NCBI GenBank assembly: GCA_016291495.1
Contig: JAEEXI010000003.1
Location: 62,001-126,000, forward strand
Direction of reading: 5' to 3'
DNA: 64,000 bases
Origin: Prevotella sp.
Lineage (GTDB): Bacteria; Bacteroidota; Bacteroidia; Bacteroidales; Bacteroidaceae
A model generated the notes under the pieces. That model was not told where the DNA came from and did no database searches. It was given only the letters and a program-made list of their open reading frames with translations. Made by a program: the position numbers and the translations under genes. This document shows positions 16,411 to 24,066 of this stretch, in pieces (the stretch's first letter is position 1; the number at the start of each line of letters is the position of its first letter).

Positions 16411-17109
16411 TTAAGACTTCGTAAATCCGAGGGTGAGGACACTGATGCGGATACCTGGGATGTCCTTTAAGACATTAGCACATGCAGTAAGTGTCGCTCC
16501 TGTAGTACATACATCATCTATGAAGAGAATGTGTTTCCCCTCTAAGTCTTTCGCATCACGCAACTCAAACATCTCTGCTACGTTCTCCTGTCGCTGATGG
16601 CGCATGAGAGAGGTCTGGCTCTGGTGAAAATGCTTGCGCTTCAAGGCGCGACTCATGACTGGAATATGGGTTATTTCATGAATGCCACGAGCAATCATCT
16701 CACTTTGGTTGTAGCCTCGTTGGCGTTTTCTCTTGGAAGAAAGAGGAACAGGAATGATGACATCCACTCCTGCGAAGTAGTCTGCCATCCGCATCTCTTC
16801 TGCCATCATCCTTCCGATATCCTCCCCGATATCAGGACGGTCGGCATATTTCAAGTCGTATATCAACTGGGCTGCCTCAGCATGTGGCTCATAGAAAAAA
16901 AGAGCTGCAGCACGACTGACTGGTGCAAGTCCCCAGAAGAGCTGTGTCATGGGGTTGTCATAGGGTGTAAACTGATAGGTAGTACGAGGCAGATGGAGAT
17001 AGCATGCCGAGCAGACAGAACGTTCTGTGATACTCAGTCGCTGTCCACAAATCACGCACTGTCGAGGTGAGATAAGGTCAAGGATTCTAGTCCAAATACT
17101 CGTCTTCAT
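16411..17109 (-). CDS. ComF family phosphoribosyltransferase-like protein
   Basis: This 232-aa protein has a four-Cys zinc module at the N-terminus (Cys18, Cys21, Cys33, Cys36 in CVICGQRLSITERSVCSAC) and a PRTase domain with loop FIDDVCTTGATLTAC. This is the architecture of ComF/GntX, involved in DNA uptake in naturally competent bacteria. The start overlaps the recX end by 23 nt, so the pair is coupled. Whether this organism is competent is not shown. Confidence 0.88.
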   Translation of the reverse strand: MKTSIWTRILDLISPRQCVICGQRLSITERSVCSACYLHLPRTTYQFTPYDNPMTQLFWGLAPVSRAAALFFYEPHAEAAQLIYDLKYADRPDIGEDIGRMMAEEMRMADYFAGVDVIIPVPLSSKRKRQRGYNQSEMIARGIHEITHIPVMSRALKRKHFHQSQTSLMRHQRQENVAEMFELRDAKDLEGKHILFIDDVCTTGATLTACANVLKDIPGIRISVLTLGFTKS

Positions 17110-17566
17110 CTGTTACATTGATACATTGTCGGATGATATCCATCGTAAAGCCACGACTCATAGCAAACTTAATGAGCTTGCCATTCAGTTCATAGTCGCT
17201 ATTGGCCTTTGTCGACTTGCGTTTTTGTTGGAGCAAAGGACGCAAGACTGCAATATATTCTTCGTCGTCCACTTCATCCAAAACGCGTTGACGGATATCC
17301 TCATCGATATGTTTTGCCCATAAAGCCTGCTCCACTTTCCGTCTGCCCCATTTATTATAGCGCACCTTGTCCTTGACGAAGGCACGGGCATAACGCTCGT
17401 CATCCACATAACGCTCCTTGATGAGTCGTTGAATGACCCTTGCCTGCGCTTCCTCTGGCAGTTCCCAACGACGCATCTTCTCCAGCATCTCATACTGGCA
17501 GTGCTCGCCTTGTGCACAAAGGGCGGCTAACGTAAGATAAGCATCGTTTTCTGTTTTCATTGTCAT
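17087..17566 (-). CDS. recX: Regulatory protein RecX
   Basis: RecX binds RecA filaments and limits recombination. The 159-aa protein is made of helical triplets typical of the family, with YVDDERYARAFVKDKVRYNKWGRRKVEQAL (about 50-80) as the signature region. Two starts are close together (17566 MTMKTEN, 17560 MKTEN). It overlaps comF at its 3' end and is preceded by a repeat-rich 15-nt gap after prmC, so prmC–recX–comF may be one transcript. Confidence 0.85.
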   Translation of the reverse strand: MTMKTENDAYLTLAALCAQGEHCQYEMLEKMRRWELPEEAQARVIQRLIKERYVDDERYARAFVKDKVRYNKWGRRKVEQALWAKHIDEDIRQRVLDEVDDEEYIAVLRPLLQQKRKSTKANSDYELNGKLIKFAMSRGFTMDIIRQCINVTDEDEYLD

Positions 17567-17590
17567 TTCACTTTTCGCTATTCACTTTTT
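17560..17590 (-). repeat. Repeat between prmC and recX
   Basis: On the minus strand AGTGAATAGCGAAAAGTGAAATGACAATG runs from the end of prmC into the recX start codons. It contains two copies of AAAAGTGAA-type units and belongs to the same family of short purine-rich repeats. Confidence 0.5.
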
Positions 17591-18415
17591 TTGTGCTCGT
17601 ATCATGCGTTGTTTGCCGTATTGGTCGTCCTTGCATTCAATATCGTGGTACGACATCGTACTCAACAGTTCGCAGAGAGGCTCCGCGTAAAGCGGATTGA
17701 TTTCAAAATACAACCAACCTTCAGGCTTCAATGCTTTGGTTCCATATTCAGCAATGGCACGATAGAACAGCAATGGGTCATCGTCTGGTACAAAGAGCGC
17801 TTCGTGCGGTTCATAGTCGAGAACATTTTGATTCATCGTCTCGCGCTCTTTATGACAGATATAAGGAGGATTGCTGACGATGACATCGTAGCTATTGACC
17901 ATTAGCTGTTGGCTGTTGGCAAGGATATCCACCTGTTCAAAATTCACGTTGACCCCAAAGCGTTTCGCATTTCCTTGTGCCACTTTCAAAGCTTTCTCTG
18001 AGATATCCCATGCTGTTACCTCTGCCTCCGGATACATACCTGCCAGCGTGATGGCAATACATCCACTGCCTGTACCAATATCAAGAATGTTGGCTGTTGT
18101 ATCTTTTAGAACTATCCAACGCACCAATTCTTGCGTTTCTGGTCTTGGAACTAACACGCCTGGCTCCACATCATACCAATTCCCCATGAACTCTGCTTTC
18201 CCCAGCACATACTGCACAGGCTCATGACGTTCCAGTCGCAGGGCGATTTCCTCCAGTTCTGCTTGGTCGTCTGCAGATAATTGTGTATCTTTGCCGATGC
18301 AAAGGTCCGTGAATGTCAATCCGAAGCGCACCTCATACACCATTCGGGCAATCGCTTTCGCTTCGCCCTCGCCATAAAGTGGAGTCAGTAAATGCCAGAG
18401 TGTTTCGTATGTCAT
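17582..18415 (-). CDS. prmC: Release factor glutamine methyltransferase PrmC (HemK)
   Basis: PrmC methylates the GGQ glutamine of peptide release factors. The 277-aa protein has an N-terminal helical domain, the SAM-binding motif NILDIGTGSGCIAITLA (109-125) and the catalytic NPPY at 182-185. Residues 167-177 (NSQQLMVNSYD) are encoded by a heptamer repeat just before the NPPY strand. It is divergent from ribD with only 20 nt between the start codons. The -7 box (TAATTTTG, 18420-18427) ends 4 nt before the ATG, so the mRNA may be nearly leaderless. Confidence 0.93.
   Translation of the reverse strand: MTYETLWHLLTPLYGEGEAKAIARMVYEVRFGLTFTDLCIGKDTQLSADDQAELEEIALRLERHEPVQYVLGKAEFMGNWYDVEPGVLVPRPETQELVRWIVLKDTTANILDIGTGSGCIAITLAGMYPEAEVTAWDISEKALKVAQGNAKRFGVNVNFEQVDILANSQQLMVNSYDVIVSNPPYICHKERETMNQNVLDYEPHEALFVPDDDPLLFYRAIAEYGTKALKPEGWLYFEINPLYAEPLCELLSTMSYHDIECKDDQYGKQRMIRAQKK
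17891..17920 (-). repeat. In-frame heptamer repeat in prmC
   Basis: On the minus strand the units GCCAACA, GCCAACA, GCTAATG, GTCAATA follow one another and encode ANSQQLMVNS, a stretch that PrmC homologues usually do not need between the SAM motif and NPPY. Confidence 0.7.
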
Positions 18416-18419
18416 CCTG

Positions 18420-18450
18420 CAAAATTACAAATAAAATGGAGAAGAACCAA
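18420..18450 (-). promoter_or_regulatory. prmC promoter inside the ribD start
   Basis: The minus-strand -7 box TAATTTTG (18420-18427) and -33 TTG (18448-18450) are separated by 20 nt, a full match to the Bacteroidetes consensus. The -33 element lies in the first codons of ribD. The distance from -7 box to the prmC ATG (18415) leaves almost no leader. Confidence 0.75.
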
Positions 18451-19410
18451 ATTACAATAGACGAAAAATACATGCGCCGCTGTATTCAGTTGGCAGAGAA
18501 TGGTATACAAGGTGCACGACCCAATCCAATGGTGGGTGCCGTCATCGTGGCACCTCTCACCTCCCACCTCTCACCCCTCACCTCTAGAATCATCGGCGAA
18601 GGCTATCACGTGCGTTGTGGTGAAGGACATGCAGAGGTGAATGCCTTTTCCAGTGTACGTCCAGAAGACGAGCCGATGCTGAAGGATGCCACTCTCTATG
18701 TTTCTCTGGAACCTTGCTCGCACTATGGCAAGACGCCGCCCTGTGCAGACCTCATTATTAAGAAAGGTGTGCGTCGTGTGGTGGTAGGTACCATCGACCC
18801 CTTTGCCGAGGTACAAGGTCGGGGCATCAAGAAATTGCAGGATGCGGGCATCAACGTCACTGTGGGCGTGCTTGAAAAAGAATGTCAATGGTTGAATCGT
18901 CGCTTCTTCACCTATCATTCCAAGCATCGTCCCTATATCATCCTGAAGTGGGCTCAAACGGCTAATGGCTTTATCGACGATAATGGTCGTGCCCTGCAGA
19001 TTAGTAATGAGCAGACACAGATGCTCTCGCACCAGTTGCGTGCTGAAGAGGATGCCATCCTTGTGGGACACACCACCGATGCACGTGAACATCCTCAACT
19101 GACTGTCCGCCACTGGCACGGTCCCAATCCCAAGCGTGTGGTCCTAACCCATCAGCGTCCATTGTCCCAACTCATTGACGACCTCTACCAGCAGGGCATC
19201 CAGTCGCTCATCGTCGAAGGTGGCCGACAAACACACGAGAGTTTCATCCAAGCAGGACTCTGGGACGAGATTCGTGTAGAGACAGGTGCGATAACAGTTA
19301 CTGACGGCACCTGTGCTCCCCAGCTTCCTGCCAACGTCTCGCTGCTCAGCCGTGATATCTTCGCTAGCAACACCCTATGTCGCTATGTATCAACGAACTT
19401 TGGCAGATGA
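18436..19410 (+). CDS. ribD: Bifunctional riboflavin deaminase/reductase RibD
   Basis: RibD deaminates and then reduces the pyrimidine intermediate of riboflavin synthesis. The 325-aa protein has an N-terminal cytidine-deaminase-like domain with zinc motifs GHAEV (His65, Glu67) and LEPCSHYGKTPPC (Cys94, Cys103), then a DHFR-like reductase domain (about 147-325; KWAQTANGFIDD). A frame from 18313 is open, but the ATG at 18436 gives the family N-terminus. Between GAVIV and IIGEGYH, where homologues have a short turn, 13 residues (APLTSHLSPLTSR) are encoded by a heptamer repeat. It is divergent from prmC. Confidence 0.93.
   Translation: MEKNQITIDEKYMRRCIQLAENGIQGARPNPMVGAVIVAPLTSHLSPLTSRIIGEGYHVRCGEGHAEVNAFSSVRPEDEPMLKDATLYVSLEPCSHYGKTPPCADLIIKKGVRRVVVGTIDPFAEVQGRGIKKLQDAGINVTVGVLEKECQWLNRRFFTYHSKHRPYIILKWAQTANGFIDDNGRALQISNEQTQMLSHQLRAEEDAILVGHTTDAREHPQLTVRHWHGPNPKRVVLTHQRPLSQLIDDLYQQGIQSLIVEGGRQTHESFIQAGLWDEIRVETGAITVTDGTCAPQLPANVSLLSRDIFASNTLCRYVSTNFGR
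18551..18586 (+). repeat. In-frame heptamer repeat in ribD
   Basis: Five units CCTCTCA, CCTCCCA, CCTCTCA, CCCCTCA, CCTCTAG in exact 7-nt register encode PLTSHLSPLTSR in the deaminase domain, in a surface turn between two conserved strands. Confidence 0.9.
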
Positions 19411-19451
19411 AAGAATAATATTCGCCTCCTGTTTTGTGAGAGTCTTCGATT

Positions 19452-19605
19452 ATTCCCTGGGCTGGGAATGTTTTGTTCCCAGTCTGGGAATAAATAATTC
19501 CCAGTAAGGGAACAATTGGCGGCATTAAGGCTGCATTTTTGAGCAATAAGCGTGCCTTATTGACAAATAACCAAGGGTTATTATCAAATAACGAAAGGTT
19601 ATTAA
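19452..19605. repeat. Array of short palindromes between ribD and the RNase H gene
   Basis: The 218-nt convergent gap holds at least five inverted repeats in a row. Arms are CTGGGAA/TTCCCAG (19462-19482), CTGGGAAT/ATTCCCAG (19484-19504), TAAGGC/GCCTTA (19526-19559), AATAACC/GGTTATT (19566-19582) and AATAAC/GTTATT (19587-19603). The first two can also pair with each other. They sit after the ends of both flanking genes, so they could act as a two-way terminator, but the number and the two sequence families exceed what a terminator needs. Confidence 0.75.
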
Positions 19606-19628
19606 CGAGATGATGGGAGAGATGGAGA

Positions 19629-20090
19629 TTATTTTCTACCAAAGTCGGCAGGTACTTCGCCCCACTTGCTGGTTTCCCACTTAATGATGGGGTTGCGCCA
19701 CTGGTGGGTCTGCAGCCAACGCTCCGCACGGGCGATAATCTGATAAAGCTGTTCTGTTTCCGGTGTGCGCTCGAGTTTCGTCTTACACTTGCGGTTATTC
19801 ACCCAGAGGATGGCATTATACGAATCAGAGTAGATGGTCTTGTCGTGCAGTCCCTGCTGTTGCATCAACGCCAAAGCATGCACAATAGCCAGAAATTCGC
19901 CAATGTTGTTCGTACCCTTTACTGGCCCAAAATGAAACACACGCGCACCTGTTGCCAAGTCTATCGCTTGGTATTCCATCGGACCTGGATTACCTGAGCA
20001 TGCAGCATCCACGGCCCACGCATCTGCCCTTACCTCCATGGGCAAGGGAAGCACCGTGTCGTGTCTATAGTCAGGAGGGTTCTGAACCAT
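19629..20090 (-). CDS. RNase H family protein
   Basis: This 153-aa protein has the RNase H fold catalytic set: Asp28 (AVDAACSGNPGPMEY), Glu65 (TNNIGEFLAI), Asp89 (IYSDSYNAI) and Asp149 (GEVPADFGRK). It would cleave RNA in RNA/DNA hybrids. It lacks the N-terminal caulimovirus-type hybrid-binding domain found in many Bacteroidales homologues, with only about 20 residues before the catalytic core. It follows argS after a 13-nt gap made of a heptamer repeat, so it is likely cotranscribed. Confidence 0.88.
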   Translation of the reverse strand: MVQNPPDYRHDTVLPLPMEVRADAWAVDAACSGNPGPMEYQAIDLATGARVFHFGPVKGTNNIGEFLAIVHALALMQQQGLHDKTIYSDSYNAILWVNNRKCKTKLERTPETEQLYQIIARAERWLQTHQWRNPIIKWETSKWGEVPADFGRK

Positions 20091-20106
20091 TAACCAATAA
20101 CCGTTA
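20085..20106. repeat. Heptamer repeat between argS and the RNase H gene
   Basis: Three units ACCATTA, ACCAATA, ACCGTTA in 7-nt register bridge the RNase H start and the argS stop, covering the whole intergenic gap and a few coding bases on each side. Confidence 0.75.
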
Positions 20107-21897
20107 CATGCGCTCGGGTACTTCGATGCCGAGCAGGGCCATACCGTTCTTGATAATCTTGGCGACGTTCTTTGCCAACATCAGGCGCACGGCCTTCTTC
20201 TGCTCATCGGGCTCGTTGAGGATGCTGAAGTCGTGGTAGAACTGGTTGAACACCTTTGTCAGTTCGTAGCAATAGTTTGCAATCCCGCTTGGCGAGTAAT
20301 CCTTACCGGCCTGCTCCACGGCAGCACCGAACTCACTCATCTTCTGAATCAGCTCTACTTCCTTGTCACTGAGTGAAGGTGTGGCGGTAGCAAATTCTTC
20401 ACTCTTCACTCTTAACTCTTCACTCTTCCGCAGAATGCTGCGAATACGGGCGTAGGTGTACTGGATGAAAGGACCGGTGTTGCCGTTGAAATCGATACTC
20501 TCCTCGGGATTGAACAGCATGTTCTTACGTGCATCCACTTTCAGGATAAAGTACTTCAGGGCACCCATACCCACGATACGGGCAATCTCGCGGCGCTCCT
20601 CTTCGGTCATATCGTCGAACTTACCCAATTCCATCGAGGTCTTATAGGCATCCTCTACCATCAGTGCCATCAGGTCGTCGGCATCCACCACCGTTCCCTC
20701 ACGGCTCTTCATCTTACCGTTAGGTAGTTCCACCATACCGTAAGAGAAGTGAACCAGCTCCTTACCCCACTTGAAGCCCAGACGGTCCAGCAGGATAGAG
20801 AGTACCTGGAAGTGATAGTTTTGCTCGTTACCAACGACGTAGATCATCTTGTCGATGGGGTAGTCCTGGAAACGCATCTCGGCAGTACCGATGTCCTGCG
20901 TCATATATACTGAAGTGCCGTCAGAACGGAGCAACAACTTCTGGTCCAGACCCTCGTTGGTCAGGTCGGCCCAAACAGAGTTGTCCTCGTGGCGCTCAAA
21001 GAGGCCCTTGGCGAGTCCCTCTTCTACCTTAGCCTTACCCTTCAGATAAGTCTGACTCTCGTAGTAGATCTTATCAAACGATACACCCATCTTCTTATAG
21101 GTTTCGTCGAAACCGGCATATACCCAGTTGTTCATCTTCTCCCAAAGGGCACGAACCTCAGGGTCGTTCTGCTCCCATTTCACTAGCATCTCGTGAGCTT
21201 CCTTAATCAGCGGAGCCTCCTGCTTGGCCTTCTCTTCGTCCATTCCTTGAGCCACGAGCTCTTTCACTTCCTCGCGGTAGTGCTTGTCGAAAGCCACATA
21301 GTAGTCACCAATCAGATGATCGCCTTTCTTGCCAGAGGTCTCAGGAGTCTCGCCATTGCCGTACTTCAACCAAGCCAGCATCGACTTACAGATATGAATA
21401 CCACGGTCGTTGACGATGTTCGTCTTTACAACCTTATTACCATTAGCCTGCATAATCTGAGCCAGCGACCAACCCAGCAGGTTGTTGCGGACATGCCCCA
21501 AGTGAAGAGGTTTGTTGGTATTAGGCGATGAATATTCAATCATGACGAGAGGACTCTCGTCGGTAGCCTGCTTCTCTCCATAATGCTCATCAGCATCCAT
21601 ATCAGCAAGCAAGGAGAGCCATGCGGCAGGAGCGACGACAAGATTCAGGAAGCCTTTTACTACATTAAATGCAGCAACAGCCTCGCAGTTTTCTACCAGA
21701 TACTGTCCAATCTCCTGAGCAGTCTGTTCAGGATTCTTCCTGGAGATTTTCAAGAAGGGGAAGACAACCAATGTCAGATTGCCCTCAAACTCACTGCGTG
21801 TCTTCTGCAACTGTACCATCTTCTCTGGCACCTCCTGCCCATATAATGCCTTGACGGCTTGTTGGGCGGCATTCATGATTTGTGATTCAATATTCAT
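20104..21897 (-). CDS. argS: Arginyl-tRNA synthetase
   Basis: This class I synthetase charges tRNA-Arg. The 597-aa protein has an N-terminal additional domain, the HIGH-type motif SSPNTNKPLHLGHVRNNLLG, a KMSKS-like motif GKMKSREGTVVD, and a C-terminal DALR anticodon-binding domain. A longer frame from 21987 runs through the tRNA-Gln terminator and is rejected in favour of ATG 21897 (MNIESQIMN). Residues about 490-501 (SEELRVKSEEF) are encoded by a heptamer repeat at the start of the DALR domain. The upstream hairpin at 21918-21945 separates it from tRNA-Gln. Its own promoter was not recognised. Confidence 0.95.
   Translation of the reverse strand: MNIESQIMNAAQQAVKALYGQEVPEKMVQLQKTRSEFEGNLTLVVFPFLKISRKNPEQTAQEIGQYLVENCEAVAAFNVVKGFLNLVVAPAAWLSLLADMDADEHYGEKQATDESPLVMIEYSSPNTNKPLHLGHVRNNLLGWSLAQIMQANGNKVVKTNIVNDRGIHICKSMLAWLKYGNGETPETSGKKGDHLIGDYYVAFDKHYREEVKELVAQGMDEEKAKQEAPLIKEAHEMLVKWEQNDPEVRALWEKMNNWVYAGFDETYKKMGVSFDKIYYESQTYLKGKAKVEEGLAKGLFERHEDNSVWADLTNEGLDQKLLLRSDGTSVYMTQDIGTAEMRFQDYPIDKMIYVVGNEQNYHFQVLSILLDRLGFKWGKELVHFSYGMVELPNGKMKSREGTVVDADDLMALMVEDAYKTSMELGKFDDMTEEERREIARIVGMGALKYFILKVDARKNMLFNPEESIDFNGNTGPFIQYTYARIRSILRKSEELRVKSEEFATATPSLSDKEVELIQKMSEFGAAVEQAGKDYSPSGIANYCYELTKVFNQFYHDFSILNEPDEQKKAVRLMLAKNVAKIIKNGMALLGIEVPERM
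20394..20429 (-). repeat. In-frame heptamer repeat in argS
   Basis: Four to five units TTCACTC, TTCACTC, TTAACTC, TTCACTC (plus-strand reading) encode SEELRVKSEEF in the linker between catalytic core and anticodon-binding domain. Confidence 0.88.
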
Positions 21898-21917
21898 TTC
21901 GGTATACCTATTTAATC

Positions 21918-21945
21918 GAAAAACATCCACATTTTCATGTGGATG
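21918..21945 (-). terminator. Rho-independent terminator of tRNA-Gln
   Basis: A perfect 9-bp stem CATCCACAT/ATGTGGATG (21924-21932 and 21937-21945) with a 4-nt loop is followed on the minus strand by TTTTTC. It lies between tRNA-Gln and the argS start. Confidence 0.9.
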
Positions 21946-21958
21946 ACTCGTATTGATG

Positions 21959-22029
21959 TTGTCCAAGGCGGATTCGAACCACCACAAACAGAACCAAAAC
22001 CTGTTGTGCTACCATTACACCATTGGACA
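21959..22029 (-). tRNA. tRNA-Gln (anticodon UUG)
   Basis: The 71-nt minus-strand sequence starts TGTCCAATGGTGTAATGG, with acceptor pair TGTCCAA/TTGGACA, anticodon TTG in GGTTTTGGTTC and T-arm GGTTCGAATCC. The discriminator is A and CCA is not encoded. Confidence 0.95.
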
Positions 22030-22050
22030 CCTACTGTTTGTTTGCGGCTG

Positions 22051-22081
22051 CAAAGGTAGTGGTTTTTCAGGCCACTACCAA
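22051..22081 (-). promoter_or_regulatory. tRNA-Gln promoter built into a palindrome
   Basis: The minus-strand -33 TTG (22079-22081) and -7 TACCTTTG (22051-22058) are 20 nt apart. The interval is an inverted repeat, GGTAGTGG/CCACTACC, whose arms run into both promoter boxes. The same hairpin follows the tyrS stop at 22094 and may serve as its terminator. Confidence 0.75.
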
Positions 22082-22093
22082 ATTTTTAGCCAA

Positions 22094-23392
22094 TTATTTC
22101 ACAATCAACAGATAATAATTCTTCTTACCTTTCTGAGCAAGAAGATACTTTCCGTCAATCAAGTCATCTGTTGTAACAGGACGGTTTTGGTCGGTCAGTT
22201 TCTCCTTATTCAAACTGACACCGCCACCCTGTACCATCTTACGCATCTCACCCTTGGAGGGGAATACCGGTGCTACAGTAGTAAAGAGTTCTATAGCAGG
22301 CTGTCCTAACTGCTCCTTAGAAACCTCAAACTGGGGGACACCGTCGAAAACGTCCAAAAATGTCTGCTCATCAAGCTTCTCCAAACCTTCTTTCGTAGAC
22401 TTCCCGAAAAGGATGTTGCTGGCCTCGATAGCTGTATCAAGAGCCTCCTGAGAGTGTACCATCACTGTCACCTCTTCCGCCAAACGACGCTGAAGGATAC
22501 GACGACCAGGATCTTGCTTGTGTTCCTCAACCAGTGCATCAATGGTATCCTTTTCCAAGGAAGTGAATATTTTGATATAACGCTCTGCATCCTCGTCGCT
22601 GACATTCAACCAGAACTGGTAGAACTTATAAGGAGTGGTACGGGCAGGATCAAGCCAGATATTTCCACTCTCTGTCTTGCCGAACTTCTTACCATCGCTC
22701 TTGGTAATCAACGGACACGTCAGGGCGAAGGTCTCTACCTCGTTACCCAAGGTACGACGAATCAACTCAGTACCCGTTGTCATATTACCCCACTGATCAT
22801 TACCACCCAACTGTAACTTCACACCATAGTGCTGGTAGAGATATAGGAAATCATAGCCTTGCAACAGCTGATAGGTAAACTCCGTGAAAGAAAGACCGTC
22901 ACGAGCCGTACCGTTCAGACGCTGCTGTACACTTTCCTTTGCCATCATATAGTTAACGGTGATATGCTTACCTACCTCACGGGCAAAATCCAAGAAGGTA
23001 AAGTCCTTCATCCAATCATAGTTATTCACCATGATGGCAGCATTCTCTTCCTTCGACTCAAAATCGAGGAACTTAGCCACTTGCTTCTTGATACACTCCT
23101 GGTTATGGCGCAGGGTCTCGTCATTCAGCAGATTACGCTCCTGACTCTTGCCAGAAGGGTCGCCTATCATACCTGTAGCACCACCTACGAGGATAATAGG
23201 TCTATGACCGCAATGCTGTAAATGGCGGAGCATCATGATACCACACAAATGACCGATATGCAGAGAATCTGCTGTCGGGTCGGTGCCTAAGTACGCCGTT
23301 ACCATCTCTTTCTGGAGCAGCTCCTCTGTACCTGGCATCATCTGTGCCAGCATACCGCGCCAACGAAGTTCTTCAACAAAATTCTTTTTCAT
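22094..23392 (-). CDS. tyrS: Tyrosyl-tRNA synthetase
   Basis: This class I synthetase charges tRNA-Tyr. The 432-aa protein has the HIGH motif in [32 protein letters not shown] for tyrosine binding, a KMSKS-equivalent [13 protein letters not shown], and a C-terminal S4 RNA-binding domain ending NYYLLIVK. The leader (23393-23422) is a heptamer repeat and abuts the yidD stop, so tyrS is probably the last gene of a hemD–rnpA–yidD–tyrS transcript. Confidence 0.96.
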   Translation of the reverse strand: MKKNFVEELRWRGMLAQMMPGTEELLQKEMVTAYLGTDPTADSLHIGHLCGIMMLRHLQHCGHRPIILVGGATGMIGDPSGKSQERNLLNDETLRHNQECIKKQVAKFLDFESKEENAAIMVNNYDWMKDFTFLDFAREVGKHITVNYMMAKESVQQRLNGTARDGLSFTEFTYQLLQGYDFLYLYQHYGVKLQLGGNDQWGNMTTGTELIRRTLGNEVETFALTCPLITKSDGKKFGKTESGNIWLDPARTTPYKFYQFWLNVSDEDAERYIKIFTSLEKDTIDALVEEHKQDPGRRILQRRLAEEVTVMVHSQEALDTAIEASNILFGKSTKEGLEKLDEQTFLDVFDGVPQFEVSKEQLGQPAIELFTTVAPVFPSKGEMRKMVQGGGVSLNKEKLTDQNRPVTTDDLIDGKYLLAQKGKKNYYLLIVK

Positions 23393-23422
23393 TATCTTTT
23401 ATCTTTAAACTCTAAACTCTTC
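23393..23422 (-). repeat. Heptamer repeat in the tyrS leader
   Basis: On the minus strand the units GAGTTTA, GAGTTTA, AAGATAA, AAGATAA lead directly to the tyrS ATG. The first two match the GTTTAGA family at 16373-16405. Confidence 0.8.
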
Positions 23423-23663
23423 AAGGTACAGGATCATATCCGCTCCCACCCCACGGATGACATCTCAAGATTCGTCTGACAGCGAGATACAATCCTTTAA
23501 TAGGTCCATGTTTCAATAACGCCTGTCGGGCATATTCACTACATGTGGGCGTGAAACGGCACGAGGGAGGTGTATAGGGAGTAATGGCTACCTGATAGAA
23601 ACGGATGGGAAGCAATAGTACCCACACCAATAGTTTAGAGATACCCTGTAAGAGTCGCCTCAT
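23421..23663 (-). CDS. yidD: Membrane protein insertion efficiency factor YidD
   Basis: This 80-aa protein has the family signature [19 protein letters not shown] and [18 protein letters not shown]. YidD assists YidC-dependent insertion of inner-membrane proteins. Its start overlaps the rnpA stop by four bases, the usual arrangement. Confidence 0.95.
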   Translation of the reverse strand: MRRLLQGISKLLVWVLLLPIRFYQVAITPYTPPSCRFTPTCSEYARQALLKHGPIKGLYLAVRRILRCHPWGGSGYDPVP

Positions 23664-24052
23664 AACCTTTCCGTAATTCGTTGTATCAGCTTCTCCATCC
23701 TGTTAACCACTTCCGCTGAACTGCACAAGACGTCAGATAGCCAAATGAAGGCCATCACAATAACCCGTTGAGGATTTTGTTCCAGTTTGTCGTACAACGG
23801 TTGTTTCGACAACCGATAAGCCTCACGTATCTGACGCTTGACACGGTTACGCTTAACCGCCCGTTTGAAATGACGCTTAGAGACACTCACCAGTATTTGT
23901 ACAGGCGATTCTTGTCCGTCACGCTCTTTCTCCATCCATACTACCCGTAAAGGGAAGGCTGCCATGGAGTGGCTGCCTGCTCCGTTGAAGAGACGGTCTG
24001 TGAGTTTCATACTGCACAACCGCTCACACTTCCTGAGCGAATGGGCTGCCAT
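23660..24052 (-). CDS. rnpA: Ribonuclease P protein component
   Basis: RnpA is the protein subunit of RNase P, which matures tRNA 5' ends. The 130-aa protein carries the RNR motif [15 protein letters not shown] (about 84-98) and [11 protein letters not shown]. An alternative TTG start one codon earlier (24055) is less likely than ATG 24052. It lies 14 nt after hemD and is coupled to yidD; the usual rpmH neighbour is absent here. Confidence 0.93.
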   Translation of the reverse strand: MAAHSLRKCERLCSMKLTDRLFNGAGSHSMAAFPLRVVWMEKERDGQESPVQILVSVSKRHFKRAVKRNRVKRQIREAYRLSKQPLYDKLEQNPQRVIVMAFIWLSDVLCSSAEVVNRMEKLIQRITERL

Positions 24053-24066
24053 CAATTAGGATGTAT

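Noticed and set aside
19364..19729. A minus-strand frame of 121 codons across the ribD end and the palindrome array
   Set aside because: It is made of the palindromes and shadows of ribD and RNase H; no start signal or family pattern is seen.
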